A stretch of 64,000 nt of DNA from JBBTCX01 sp964494205 (GTDB lineage Bacteria > Planctomycetota > Phycisphaerae > UBA1845). Below, piece after piece: positions 43,911 to 52,255 of this stretch; positions within the stretch are counted from its first letter, which is position 1, and each line of letters begins with the position of its first letter. Location of the stretch: contig CAZBRD010000002.1 in the NCBI GenBank assembly GCA_964494205.1, positions 310,001 to 374,000 of the forward strand. The letters run 5' to 3'. The translations under genes were made by a program, and so were the position numbers. The notes under the pieces are model-generated. The model did not search any database. It was not told the DNA's origin and worked only from the letters and a program-made list of their open reading frames with translations.

Positions 43911-45434
43911 TCATGAATCGTGTGCGGCAGGCCGACAGCATTTGAGCGCTATTGCACTCGGAGCAAACACGCTCGACGCAATGTTTCCTGATTCAGCGGC
44001 GCGCTGAATCCCCCGAATCATCCCCGAAAAGACGATCCCATGCAGTGGAGCGACCGTGTACCAGTACAGCAGGCCGAGGAGGCCGCGGGGCTTGAATCTT
44101 GCCGTCTGAACGAGTGTCGACTGCTGGGGATCACCTGATCCGGGCTGCGTTTCAAAAGTCAGGGTGGCGACGCCGGGTAACCACATTTCCGCCCGCAGCT
44201 CAAGTCGGTGGTTTACCTCGACCGCTGTCACGCGCCAGAAATCAAGCGCCTCGCCGTACGCGAGCTTCTCGGGATCGCGCCGTCCGCGGCGTAGCCCCGG
44301 CCCGCCGACGAGCCGATCTAGCATGCCGCGCAAACGCCACAGCCAATCCGCCGCGTAATATCCGTTGTTTCCGCCAATACGACAGATAGTGCAAAAGACT
44401 TGCTCGACCGGCGCCGCAACTTCGACCGAGCGGCGATCCACAAACAGTTTTCCACCCGCCCAATCTGGGTCGCCGGGAACCGGTCCGGCATCGGCCCACG
44501 TCGATTCAACCTGGGCAGCCGTAAGCTTGCCCAGTGCTGCGTCAATCGACTCGCGCACGGTGAGGAGATGCTGTGGCATCAGCCTGGCAGCTTCGTCATC
44601 GCGGCACACGACGCGGTTTCGCAACCCCTCGGCGAGCGGGCGGGCGATGCGATGGCTGATCGGTGTCACAAGATGAATCCACAGCGAACTCAAACGGGGC
44701 GTCAGCACAGGCACAGGCACAATGAAGCGTCGCCGTAGCCCCAGCGCATTGGCCATGATTTGCATGATCTCGCGGTAGGTCAGAATATCCGCGCCGCCAA
44801 TATCCAGCGTCCTCCCGGTGGTTTCTTTGGTTTCCAAGCAGGCGACGAGGTAATGCAACGCGTTGCGGACGGCGATCGGCTGGGACTCAGTTTTGACCCA
44901 GCGCGGCGTGACCATGATCGGAAGTCGTTCCACAAGGTAGCGGAGAATCTCGAACGACGATGAACCTGAGCCGATGATCATCGCGGCCCGCAACACCGTG
45001 ACAGGAACTGACGTCGAAGCCAAAGCGGCCTCCACCTCGCGACGCGACGTCAGATGCTCGCTCAGTCCCGCCCCGGTTTCTCCCAAGCCTCCGAGATAGA
45101 TGATTCGTTTCACACCCGCACGCTCGGCGGCACGCGCGAAGGTTCCCGCGAGGCTGCGGTCGTGGTCGCGGTAGTCCGGCCCCACGGCCATCATCGAGTG
45201 AATGAGGTAGTAGGCCGCGTCGCACCCCTGCATAGCGTGGACAAGTTCGGCGTTGTTCTCGGCTGACCCCTCGACGATCTGTACACCTTGGTGCTGAGCC
45301 CATTGTCGACTGAGTAGCTTTCGTGAAGATCGAACGAAACAGCGAACGCGATTGCCGGCATCGAGCAATCGCGGAACCAGCCGGCCGCCAATGTAGCCAG
45401 TTGCGCCGGTCACCAGGACCATGCGTTTGGGCAT
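43911..45434 (-). CDS. NAD(P)-binding SDR/NmrA-like protein with C-terminal DUF2867
   Basis: 507 residues from ATG 45434, chosen because the Rossmann fold starts at once (VLVTGATGYIGGRLVPRLL; the frame runs back to 45485). The first 310 residues are an atypical short-chain dehydrogenase (YLIHSMMAVG, GVKRIIYLGGLGE, LRAAMIIGSGSSSFE, GGADILTYREIM). The C-terminal 160 residues form DUF2867, a START-like region (WADAGPVPGDPDWAGG, YAADWLWRLRGMLDRLVGGPGLRRG). From memory, this family often neighbours photolyase/cryptochrome genes; here it is fused by stop-start contact to uvsE, which fits a light-damage role. Substrate unknown. Confidence 0.85.
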   Translation of the reverse strand: MPKRMVLVTGATGYIGGRLVPRLLDAGNRVRCFVRSSRKLLSRQWAQHQGVQIVEGSAENNAELVHAMQGCDAAYYLIHSMMAVGPDYRDHDRSLAGTFARAAERAGVKRIIYLGGLGETGAGLSEHLTSRREVEAALASTSVPVTVLRAAMIIGSGSSSFEILRYLVERLPIMVTPRWVKTESQPIAVRNALHYLVACLETKETTGRTLDIGGADILTYREIMQIMANALGLRRRFIVPVPVLTPRLSSLWIHLVTPISHRIARPLAEGLRNRVVCRDDEAARLMPQHLLTVRESIDAALGKLTAAQVESTWADAGPVPGDPDWAGGKLFVDRRSVEVAAPVEQVFCTICRIGGNNGYYAADWLWRLRGMLDRLVGGPGLRRGRRDPEKLAYGEALDFWRVTAVEVNHRLELRAEMWLPGVATLTFETQPGSGDPQQSTLVQTARFKPRGLLGLLYWYTVAPLHGIVFSGMIRGIQRAAESGNIASSVFAPSAIALKCCRPAAHDS

Positions 45435-45539
45435 GCTTTCAGCGAAGTTCACTTGCTTTGTTTGCACTGCCACCAGTCCGACCATGTGTGTTCAGTTCGC
45501 AATAGACAATAACGGGGGGCAAACGAACGCATTCCTGAT

Positions 45540-46658
45540 TTACGCTTGCGCACCTGCCTCTGGATGCTCTTGAGGTCGTTTGAGGAGCGAGACCAAGACA
45601 CCCATCAGCAGAACACAAAGAACTACGGCCAAGAGATAGAAGTTGAAGTGCGGCCCCAGCATTTCCTTCAGCCAACCGTGCGTCATCATCTTTACACCCA
45701 CAATCATCAGCACCAAGGCAAGAGAAACCTTCAAGTACTGGAACTTGTCTATCATGCCCGCCAGCGCGAAGTACAGGCTGCGCAGGCCCAGGATGGCAAA
45801 CACGTTGCTGGTGAACACCAAGAACGGGTCGGCGGTGATAGCAAATATCGCCGGGATGGAGTCGACGGCGAAGATCAAGTCCGTGAACTCCACCATGAAC
45901 AATGCCAGGAGAAGCGGCGTGGCCAGCAGCGATCCGGGTCGCGCGGCCTCAACCACGAGATCGGCTTCCAACGCGCCTCCTGGCAAAGCCGGCTCGCGGC
46001 TCGCAGCAGACCCGGCCCGAACGAAGAAGTGCTGGCCGTGGAAGCGCTCCGAAATCGGCATCAGCCGCCGGGTCAGCCGGACGATTATGTTCTTGTTCGG
46101 GTCGGTGTTTCCAGCCTTGAGGGCTAGCATCTTGATGCCGGTGAGAATCAGGAATGCACCAAACACGTATATGATCCAGGTGAATCGCTGAATCAACTGA
46201 GCGCCGACCGCAATCATAGCACCGCGCATCACCAGAGCACCGACGATGCCCCAGAACAGGACGCGGTGCTGATACATCGCGGGCACGGCGAAAAAGGCGA
46301 AGATCATGGCGATGACGAAGATGTTGTCCACCGCCAGCGATTTCTCGATGAGATATCCGGTGATGTATTTCACTGTGGCCGAGCCGCCGTCGTTGTAGAC
46401 CGTGCCTACGCCGACAATTTCCTGCGGCGCCGCCATCATGTCTGGTGTGAGTCCAAGGCCGAGCCAGTGCTTCTCGTAGCCGTAGTAGATGAACACCGCG
46501 AACACCAATCCCAGCGCAATCCAGAACGCGGACCAGCCAAGCGCTTCCTTTACCGTGACGACGTGGGCCTTACCATGGAACACACCAAGGTCCAGAGCCA
46601 AAAGCACGAGGACCAGGGTCACGAAACCGGCATACATCCAGAACATCGACCACTCCAT
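45540..46658 (-). CDS. TerC/Alx-family integral membrane protein
   Basis: 372 residues from ATG 46658 (a GTG at 46691 would add 11 residues). About nine membrane spans. TerC signature residues are LDLGVFHGKAHVVTVKEALGWSAFW (about 20-45), EKSLAVDNIFVIAMIFAFFAVP (about 110-131, acidic intramembrane residues), and FTDLIFAVDSIPAIFAITADPFLVFTSNVFAILGLRSLYF. TerC/Alx proteins export manganese or support metallation and membrane-stress responses. I looked for a yybP-ykoY manganese riboswitch upstream and did not see one. Same strand as the SDR-uvsE pair, 105 nt before it. Confidence 0.9.
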   Translation of the reverse strand: MEWSMFWMYAGFVTLVLVLLALDLGVFHGKAHVVTVKEALGWSAFWIALGLVFAVFIYYGYEKHWLGLGLTPDMMAAPQEIVGVGTVYNDGGSATVKYITGYLIEKSLAVDNIFVIAMIFAFFAVPAMYQHRVLFWGIVGALVMRGAMIAVGAQLIQRFTWIIYVFGAFLILTGIKMLALKAGNTDPNKNIIVRLTRRLMPISERFHGQHFFVRAGSAASREPALPGGALEADLVVEAARPGSLLATPLLLALFMVEFTDLIFAVDSIPAIFAITADPFLVFTSNVFAILGLRSLYFALAGMIDKFQYLKVSLALVLMIVGVKMMTHGWLKEMLGPHFNFYLLAVVLCVLLMGVLVSLLKRPQEHPEAGAQA

Positions 46659-46910
46659 CGTTTTACCAGTGTTTTCCGTGGGGTTAGCCACCTGAAGCAG
46701 CTAGTGTTTAACGCAAACTGGGCTGCAATCATTTGGATCGTCCTGACGACGCGCGCAGGGAAATTGCTTGGGTTTCGCCGAATAAACCACAGGGCGCGCT
46801 ATTTTTCTCCGCTATTTCATGTTTCTCCTTCCCGCACGAGGGCATTTCGGTCATGTGCCTCGCCCCGATCACGTAGACGGTAGCACGCTAGAGGCGCTAC
46901 CTCTACAGGC

Positions 46911-47813
46911 TCAGAATTTCGGCTCGGGTGGAAAGAGCACATCTCGGTTCGCCATGAGTTCTTCGCAGGTGTCGATGTCATCTGAGACCGGTATCAGGAT
47001 AATCGGATTCAGGCCGGGATCGCGCCGCTGGGGCGGGTTGTTGGGCGTGTCCAGAATCGCGAGCGATGCCCCAATCACAAGCTGTTCCGAGTCGTCGATG
47101 ACGTTGCCCCGCAAACTACCATCGGAGTAGAGCGTCATTTCGTTTGCGAATATCTCACGCCGAGCAATGTAGATCTCGCCACGAATGATGCCGAACAATA
47201 TCACGGTCACCGTCACACCAGGCTTCCCATCGTTGTCGTCGTCGCTGATCAAGGGATCGTTGCGGTCCATGGAAAGTGGCACGTTCGGGTCGCCGTCGAT
47301 ACCGTTCAGCGTCGGGGTTGCTGGACGCCACAGCTTCCACGCCCCATCCTCTTCATATACGTCAATGATTGCACCAGGGGGCTGAATCGCTTGTGTGGCC
47401 GCATCCGAGAAGATCGTGTCAAAAGGTTGATTCGCTATATACTTGGCACGGCAGAAGCGGTCGTACGCGACAAGCTCTCCCTCTTCGATGACCAGGTCCG
47501 TGTAGCCGTACGAGACAATGAACGTGGACAACGGGCCATTAGCCGTTTCGCCTTCGTAGGCGACGATGTCGTAGTGAGCATAGTGTCCTGCCATGGCGGC
47601 CATGGCCTCTTCCTTGTTGGTGGGCGCGACCCAGTTCGGATCGTTCGTGGGCGTTTCATACAGCGGGCTTTCCGGCCAGGGCAGCGGTCTCGAGCAGCCA
47701 CAGAGAAAAAGACAATTTGCGGCCAAAGCGGCAAGAGTCGCCATGAAGTTGGATGAATTCAACATCCGTGAATTCAGGACTCGCGACAATTGTCCCGAGT
47801 AACGAGTTTTCAT
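46911..47813 (-). CDS. Predicted lipoprotein of unknown function
   Basis: 300 residues. The signal region ends in lipobox FLCGC at about residue 40, so the true start may be a later Met (residue 17 or 24). The mature protein has an AHYDIVAYEG...YGYTDLVIEEGELVAYDRFCRAKYI block, an acidic SDDDNDGKPG loop that looks calcium-binding, and then a beta-rich C-terminus. I do not recognise a family. It lies 80 nt downstream of the SOUL protein gene on the same strand and is probably co-transcribed. Confidence 0.6.
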   Translation of the reverse strand: MKTRYSGQLSRVLNSRMLNSSNFMATLAALAANCLFLCGCSRPLPWPESPLYETPTNDPNWVAPTNKEEAMAAMAGHYAHYDIVAYEGETANGPLSTFIVSYGYTDLVIEEGELVAYDRFCRAKYIANQPFDTIFSDAATQAIQPPGAIIDVYEEDGAWKLWRPATPTLNGIDGDPNVPLSMDRNDPLISDDDNDGKPGVTVTVILFGIIRGEIYIARREIFANEMTLYSDGSLRGNVIDDSEQLVIGASLAILDTPNNPPQRRDPGLNPIILIPVSDDIDTCEELMANRDVLFPPEPKF

Positions 47814-47892
47814 AATTAGTCTTTCCTGCTAGTCCTTCGTCAGTCGTACACTCAAGAGATGGAACACACCGGTCCATCGTTTGCTCGCCCCA

Positions 47893-48690
47893 TCATCGTC
47901 GGCGCACCGGGAGTTGCACTTCCATCCACTTGTCGCGCGAACGAAGCTCCGGTCCGTTGTAAAACAAAGCTCGTGGCTCTCCGGCTTCCTCCCATTCTGC
48001 CTGTTGAGACAACCAGCCGCGTAGCTCGAGGACGCCTTTCTTGACACGATTCAGTTTATAGTCCCCGCGCATTCCGATGGCGACGACAGTCACCGGAGGA
48101 ATGTCCTCGATGAGTATTCGAGTATCTTTTGTGTCGATGCCCCCAGGCGCAAGGTCTGTTGTGCGGTATAGGAATGACATGGTCCACGAATCGGGTCCCG
48201 TCCTTGCTCCGGGGTCAAGCCCTGAATAATTGAGTTCAACCGGAGATGTCATGGCGATGTCCCGCCGTTTGATGTGGTTAAACAGCGGAAAGAACGCGAA
48301 ATTCATTCCCCAGTCGGGCGTCATTGTTCCGCCAATCTCTGCCCGACGGACAATTGGATACCTCTTCAACTCAATCGCTCCGGGCGGTGTCGGCGCTGGG
48401 TATCCAACTGGCAACGGCGTTGGAATGCGGCAGTCTCCGCTGCGGAATTCGCCATCCACGAACTCGGTGATCAGCTCGGCATCTCCTCCCACGCGCGTGA
48501 CAGCTGGTTCGTCTGGCTTGGGAGTCGACGCGTGATCCGGCGAAATCACGGCTGCGGCCTGTTGCCTCTCGGTGGTAGTCTCCGCCTGGCGCGTAGGTCG
48601 GTGTAGACTACAACCCGCCACGAAGAATCCAATAGTCCCAATTGCCGCGAGAGCTAACATCACGCCTCCCGATATAACAGCTAACTTCAT
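47893..48690 (-). CDS. SOUL/HBP heme-binding-like lipoprotein
   Basis: 265 residues from ATG 48690 with GGAGG five bases upstream. The lipobox FVAGC is at about residue 27. A Pro/Thr/Ala-rich linker precedes a SOUL domain (about 105-260): GAIELKRYPIVRRAEI, FFPLFNHIKRRDIAMTSPVELNY (the conserved SOUL helix-strand), WTMSFLYRT, IPPVTVVAIGMRG and EPRALFYNGPELRSRDKWMEVQLP. SOUL proteins bind heme or porphyrins; an envelope-anchored one could sequester photosensitising tetrapyrroles. It is divergent from the ECF sigma gene. Confidence 0.85.
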   Translation of the reverse strand: MKLAVISGGVMLALAAIGTIGFFVAGCSLHRPTRQAETTTERQQAAAVISPDHASTPKPDEPAVTRVGGDAELITEFVDGEFRSGDCRIPTPLPVGYPAPTPPGAIELKRYPIVRRAEIGGTMTPDWGMNFAFFPLFNHIKRRDIAMTSPVELNYSGLDPGARTGPDSWTMSFLYRTTDLAPGGIDTKDTRILIEDIPPVTVVAIGMRGDYKLNRVKKGVLELRGWLSQQAEWEEAGEPRALFYNGPELRSRDKWMEVQLPVRRR

Positions 48691-49265
48691 AAGTCCTCCA
48701 GCGTTGTTGTAATGAGTCACGCTCAACGCGTCATCAAACGAAGTGGGCACCACGCCTCATCTAAGCTTATCCCGCCGTTTACACGTCTCATTTCTGCTAC
48801 GTACGAAGGGTCCCGTCAGCAAGAAGCCGACGGAACCCGTTCGGGAGGCGATCCCCCTCGCCGCCCCCTTCCCGTGGACTGCCCCGGTGTCGGCTAAGCG
48901 CCTGGCTTGCGCAACAAGCTGCTGCGTCACCCGTCTATTCGCGGGAAACCGGCCGCTGGATTCAAACGCGATCATCCCGCGGCTATCGGAGCAAGTCCGT
49001 ACTGGAAGCCTGAAGCGGAATGCCGAGTTTCCGGGCGGGATTTTGAATCCGTGGAACGATACCCGCCGAAGTCCACGATGGAGGTTGCATGTGCGTGACG
49101 CTTCGATGCGCGCGTCAGGTTCCGCAATCGGTTGCAGTATTGCGATGTCAACGAGATTCGGCCATGCTGAGTCTCCATGATGACACAAGGAGCGCCCCTT
49201 GGGTTCAACTTCCCGCGACCTGGATCGCAGTTGACGACGTTTCAACTCGGCCTCGAGGTTGCGGC
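48691..49265. promoter_or_regulatory. Divergent control region, SOUL gene versus ECF sigma gene
   Basis: 575 bp separating two oppositely oriented genes of the candidate light-response locus. Promoters for both should lie here. I could not define an ECF-type -35/-10 pair that also recurs before folE or the DUF4397 gene. The ECF reading frame is open back to 49089, so part of this DNA may be coding if an upstream start is used. Confidence 0.45.
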
Positions 49266-49826
49266 GTGAGCGAGTCGTTGCTTCAGCGAGTGGCAGCTGG
49301 CGACACAACGACCGTCGCCCAATGCGTTGACCAGTTTGGAGGCCTGGTGTGGTCTCTCGCTCGCCGCTTGGTTCCCGCTTCCGAAGCCGAGGACGCTGTT
49401 CAGGAGGTCTTCATCGAGCTCTGGAAGAAAGCGTCCGCCTTCGACCCCACGATTGCCTCTGAGACGACTTTCGTGGCCATGGTGGCCAGGCGCCGCCTGA
49501 TCGATCGCAGCCGCCGGGACCGTCGACGACACGAAGGCGAGGCGGTTCTTATCGACGACCTGCCTATCGCAGCCGTGGAAGCGCCGAATCCAACAGAGTT
49601 GCGAGAAGAAACCGCTCGCGCTGCCGAGGTTCTCGAACAGCTCAAGCCCGAACAACGGATTGTGTTGAAACTGGCGGTGTGCCAAGGCTGGCCGCACCAG
49701 CTCGTTGCTGACCGTCTCGGGCTCCCCCTTGGCACGGTCAAGACACACGTTCGGCGCGGCTTGGCGAGGATTCGCGAAGAACTGGGCACCGAGAAATGTG
49801 CCAGCGGCAAGGAGGCAACAGCATGA
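49266..49826 (+). CDS. ECF-type RNA polymerase sigma factor
   Basis: 186 residues from GTG 49266 (GAGG eight bases upstream); the frame is open to 49089, so ATG 49164 is possible. Sigma region 2 is DQFGGLVWSLARRL, AEDAVQEVFIELWKKASAFD and FVAMVARRRLIDRSRRDRRR (about 23-95). Region 4 is LKPEQRIVLKLAVCQGWPHQLVADRLGLPLGTVKTHVRRGLARIREEL (about 128-175, broken here only for description). It has no C-terminal extension. Its stop overlaps the start of the next gene as ATGA, the classic sigma/anti-sigma coupling. Confidence 0.9.
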   Translation: MSESLLQRVAAGDTTTVAQCVDQFGGLVWSLARRLVPASEAEDAVQEVFIELWKKASAFDPTIASETTFVAMVARRRLIDRSRRDRRRHEGEAVLIDDLPIAAVEAPNPTELREETARAAEVLEQLKPEQRIVLKLAVCQGWPHQLVADRLGLPLGTVKTHVRRGLARIREELGTEKCASGKEATA

Positions 49827-50104
49827 GTCGCTTTCTTGAGGCACGCTTGCTGGAGTTGTTTGCCGACAGTGTAACGGAAGGGCTATGCCCGGCTGGGGCC
49901 GCAGAGCTCCTGCAAGCTCTTCCCCATGGCTGCAGCGAATGTCTGGAATTCGGGCGGGCGGCTACTGCGATGGACCTCGCGCTCGCATCGCTTGTTGCTG
50001 AACCGCCACCTCTTGCTGTGCGGGATCGAATATTAATCGGGGTAGGCTGTTACATGGAATCCGTTGACCGTCGCGTGGCGGCGGGCCGGGAGGGGTTCAA
50101 ATGA
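49823..50104 (+). CDS. Very small putative anti-sigma factor
   Basis: 93 residues, start overlapping the ECF stop (ATGA). The pattern ELFADSVTEGLCPAGAAELLQALPHGCSECLEFGRAATAMDLALASL resembles the zinc-binding anti-sigma domain, with H-x-C-x-x-C (about residues 36-41) in place of the usual H-x3-C-x2-C, followed by a PPPLAVRDRIL turn found after such domains. There is no membrane helix and no sensory domain, so the signal must come from another protein, perhaps the B12-binding protein encoded 58 nt downstream. Assignment rests on position plus this motif. Confidence 0.62.
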   Translation: MSRFLEARLLELFADSVTEGLCPAGAAELLQALPHGCSECLEFGRAATAMDLALASLVAEPPPLAVRDRILIGVGCYMESVDRRVAAGREGFK

Positions 50105-50162
50105 GAACATCTGGGAAGTGTCGGGTGATACGATCGACCAAGTCTGTCAGCTGGAAAGTTGA

Positions 50163-51239
50163 ATGACCATGAACGCAGAAGCAAAACAAGCGAGCCTGAT
50201 CATCGACTCCACAGCCAAGGCCATTGCCAATTGGACCGTGGAACAGCACGTCCAATTGGCACCGCACCTGCGGGATCGGTACGGGCTGAACTGGCGCGCC
50301 GATTGGGTTGGTCACGCCATTTCGAAGGTGCATTTGTTGGCGCAGGCCGTGGCGGTCCGAAACAGCGCCATGTTTGCGCACTCCATTCGCTGGCACTTTG
50401 AGTCGTTCAAGGCACGAGGTGTCGACCCAACTGATTTGCTGCAGAGTCTCGACTGCCTCAAGGGAGTATTGGCCGCAGAACTTCCGCCGCCAGTCGCTCG
50501 AGAGACTGTCGAATTCGTCGCGAACGCTATCAAATCCCTTGACAGTTCCATGGACCATGTTGAGTCAGAACCATTTGCTGCTTCAGGAATGAGAACGCCG
50601 GCCCTGAAGTATCTTGAAGCGATTCTGGAGGGCAATCGGGCAGCGGCCGAGTCAATAATCGTTGCCGCACACCAATCTGGCGCTTCGGTCGCCGAAATTT
50701 ATGAGATGATCCTTGCACCGGCGCAACAACGCCTCGGGTGGATGTGGCATCACGGCGAGATCAGCGTTGCCGACGAACACTTCGGCAGCGCGACCACCCA
50801 GTCGGTGATGAGCCAGCTTCGACCGCACTTTCAACGCTTGTCCGACAAAGGGCGAAGCGTGGTCGCAACATCGACACCTGGCGATTTGCACGAGATCGGC
50901 TTGTGCATGGTGGCCAACCTCTTTGAGATCGATGGCTGGCACGTGACTTTTCTGGGGGCGAACACCCCGATTGCCGACGTCGTGGAACTTCTCGAGCGCC
51001 GGCGGTTCGACTTGCTGGCGCTCTCCGTTAGCACGGCGTTGACCCTGCGCGATGCAGGGGAGTTGATCGAAACGATTCAGGCTACGAGCGCAACCGCCGC
51101 GACGAAGGTACTTGTCGGCGGTCCGCCATTCCGGGTGGTTCGCGAGATTTGGCGCGAGCTGGGTGCGGATGGATGCGCCCTATCCGCGGTAGAGGCTGTT
51201 GCCGTGGGGAACCAGCTTGTCGGTGGATCAGAGGGATAA
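50163..51239 (+). CDS. Stand-alone cobalamin-binding protein, CarH-like photosensor module without DNA-binding domain
   Basis: 358 residues. Residues 1-130 are helical and match no family I know; there is no MerR-type HTH. Residues about 145-225 form the four-helix cap, with W195-x9-E205-H206 in WHHGEISVADEH, the motif that packs on the adenosyl group in CarH photoreceptors. Residues about 232-350 form the Rossmann-like B12 domain, with DLHEIG (D241, H243 as lower axial ligand), SVS at 288 and GGPPF at 319. HTH-less B12 sensors such as AerR/PpaA act by protein-protein contact; by analogy this one may control the adjacent sigma/anti-sigma pair. GGAAAG precedes ATG 50163. Confidence 0.85.
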   Translation: MTMNAEAKQASLIIDSTAKAIANWTVEQHVQLAPHLRDRYGLNWRADWVGHAISKVHLLAQAVAVRNSAMFAHSIRWHFESFKARGVDPTDLLQSLDCLKGVLAAELPPPVARETVEFVANAIKSLDSSMDHVESEPFAASGMRTPALKYLEAILEGNRAAAESIIVAAHQSGASVAEIYEMILAPAQQRLGWMWHHGEISVADEHFGSATTQSVMSQLRPHFQRLSDKGRSVVATSTPGDLHEIGLCMVANLFEIDGWHVTFLGANTPIADVVELLERRRFDLLALSVSTALTLRDAGELIETIQATSATAATKVLVGGPPFRVVREIWRELGADGCALSAVEAVAVGNQLVGGSEG

Positions 51240-51559
51240 GCTGCAGCATTTTTTTCCCCAACAAGATGACGGAGTTTTATGCCATCGGGAAAGTGCGATC
51301 CCTGGAGCCGGTTTGAATCGCTCTTATGACTCCCGGTCGCAGCCCGATAGAGGAAAATCGCGTTTTGCAACCGGGCTCTCCGCTTTTCGGTTGTGTTGAG
51401 GCGGTCAAGCGCTCACGTGATCTGACGATCTCCGCGATACTCCGCCAACATTTTTTGAATCCAATCGGCTGACTCCAGCGAATCGCCTTGTGAGACCCGA
51501 TGCCTGTCGGCCAGTGGTCGTCGTGAACCCCGCTGCCGGGTCACCGTTGGGGGAGCTCA
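51240..51559. other. Intergenic region upstream of folE
   Basis: About 320 bp with no gene. A target promoter for the ECF sigma factor could lie here, but I cannot assign one without comparing several genomes. Confidence 0.35.
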
Positions 51560-51580
51560 GTGCGTGGGAGTAGCAAACAG

Positions 51581-52219
51581 ATGATTCTTACGAAAGAACG
51601 GACAACCTCAATCCGATCGAAAAGGCCCCACGACCTCGAACTGAACTCCAGGATCGACATCCTGGCAGCCGAACGGGCGGTCCGGGACCTACTGATGGCC
51701 TTGGGGCAGGACGTGTCAGAAGCGGGCCTGTGCGACACGCCACGGCGAGTCGCGAAGATGTATGGTGAGTTGTTCGCCGGGCTCAACGACGACCCGGCCA
51801 AGCACCTGAGTCGTACATTTCCGGAGCAATGCGATGAGATTGTTTTGCTTCGCGACATCGACTTCGCCTCCATCTGCGAGCACCATCTTCTCCCATTCAT
51901 CGGGCGAGCGCATGTCGCCTACCTGCCATCGGATTGCGTCGTGGGCCTTTCCAAGCTTGCCCGAACCGTTGATGCCTACGCACGTCGGCCGCAGGTGCAG
52001 GAGAGACTTACAGCGCAAATCGCCGACGCCCTGATGACTCACCTCCGTGCACGCGGGGCACTGGTCGTCATCGAGTCGGAGCATTTCTGCATGAAAATCA
52101 GAGGCGTAAGCAAGCCCAACAGCGTCATGGTGACCTCGGCCGTACGCGGGCATTTCAAGACGAATCCTGCGGCACGAGCCGAAGCGATGGCACTTATTGG
52201 CAAACGCAACTGTGATTGA
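51581..52219 (+). CDS. folE: GTP cyclohydrolase I
   Basis: Converts GTP to dihydroneopterin triphosphate, the entry to tetrahydrofolate and pterins. 212 residues from ATG 51581; an in-frame GTG at 51560 sits behind GGGGGAG and is a real alternative. Motifs: LLMALGQDVSEAGLCDTPRRVAKMY, SICEHHLLPFIGRAHVAYLP (zinc Cys and His), VVGLSKLARTVDAYARRPQVQERLT and SEHFCMKIRGV (Cys ligand; SEHMCM is more usual). Placement in a stress locus rather than with other folate genes fits a role in making pterin or folate cofactor under light; FolE genes occur in several LitR/CarH photoresponses. Confidence 0.95.
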   Translation: MILTKERTTSIRSKRPHDLELNSRIDILAAERAVRDLLMALGQDVSEAGLCDTPRRVAKMYGELFAGLNDDPAKHLSRTFPEQCDEIVLLRDIDFASICEHHLLPFIGRAHVAYLPSDCVVGLSKLARTVDAYARRPQVQERLTAQIADALMTHLRARGALVVIESEHFCMKIRGVSKPNSVMVTSAVRGHFKTNPAARAEAMALIGKRNCD

Positions 52220-52255
52220 GCAAGTCAAAGAAACTTTGAAAGGAGAATTAGAGTA

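Noticed and set aside
46659..46910. yybP-ykoY manganese riboswitch upstream of the TerC gene
   Set aside because: I looked for the conserved core in the minus-strand leader and did not find it.
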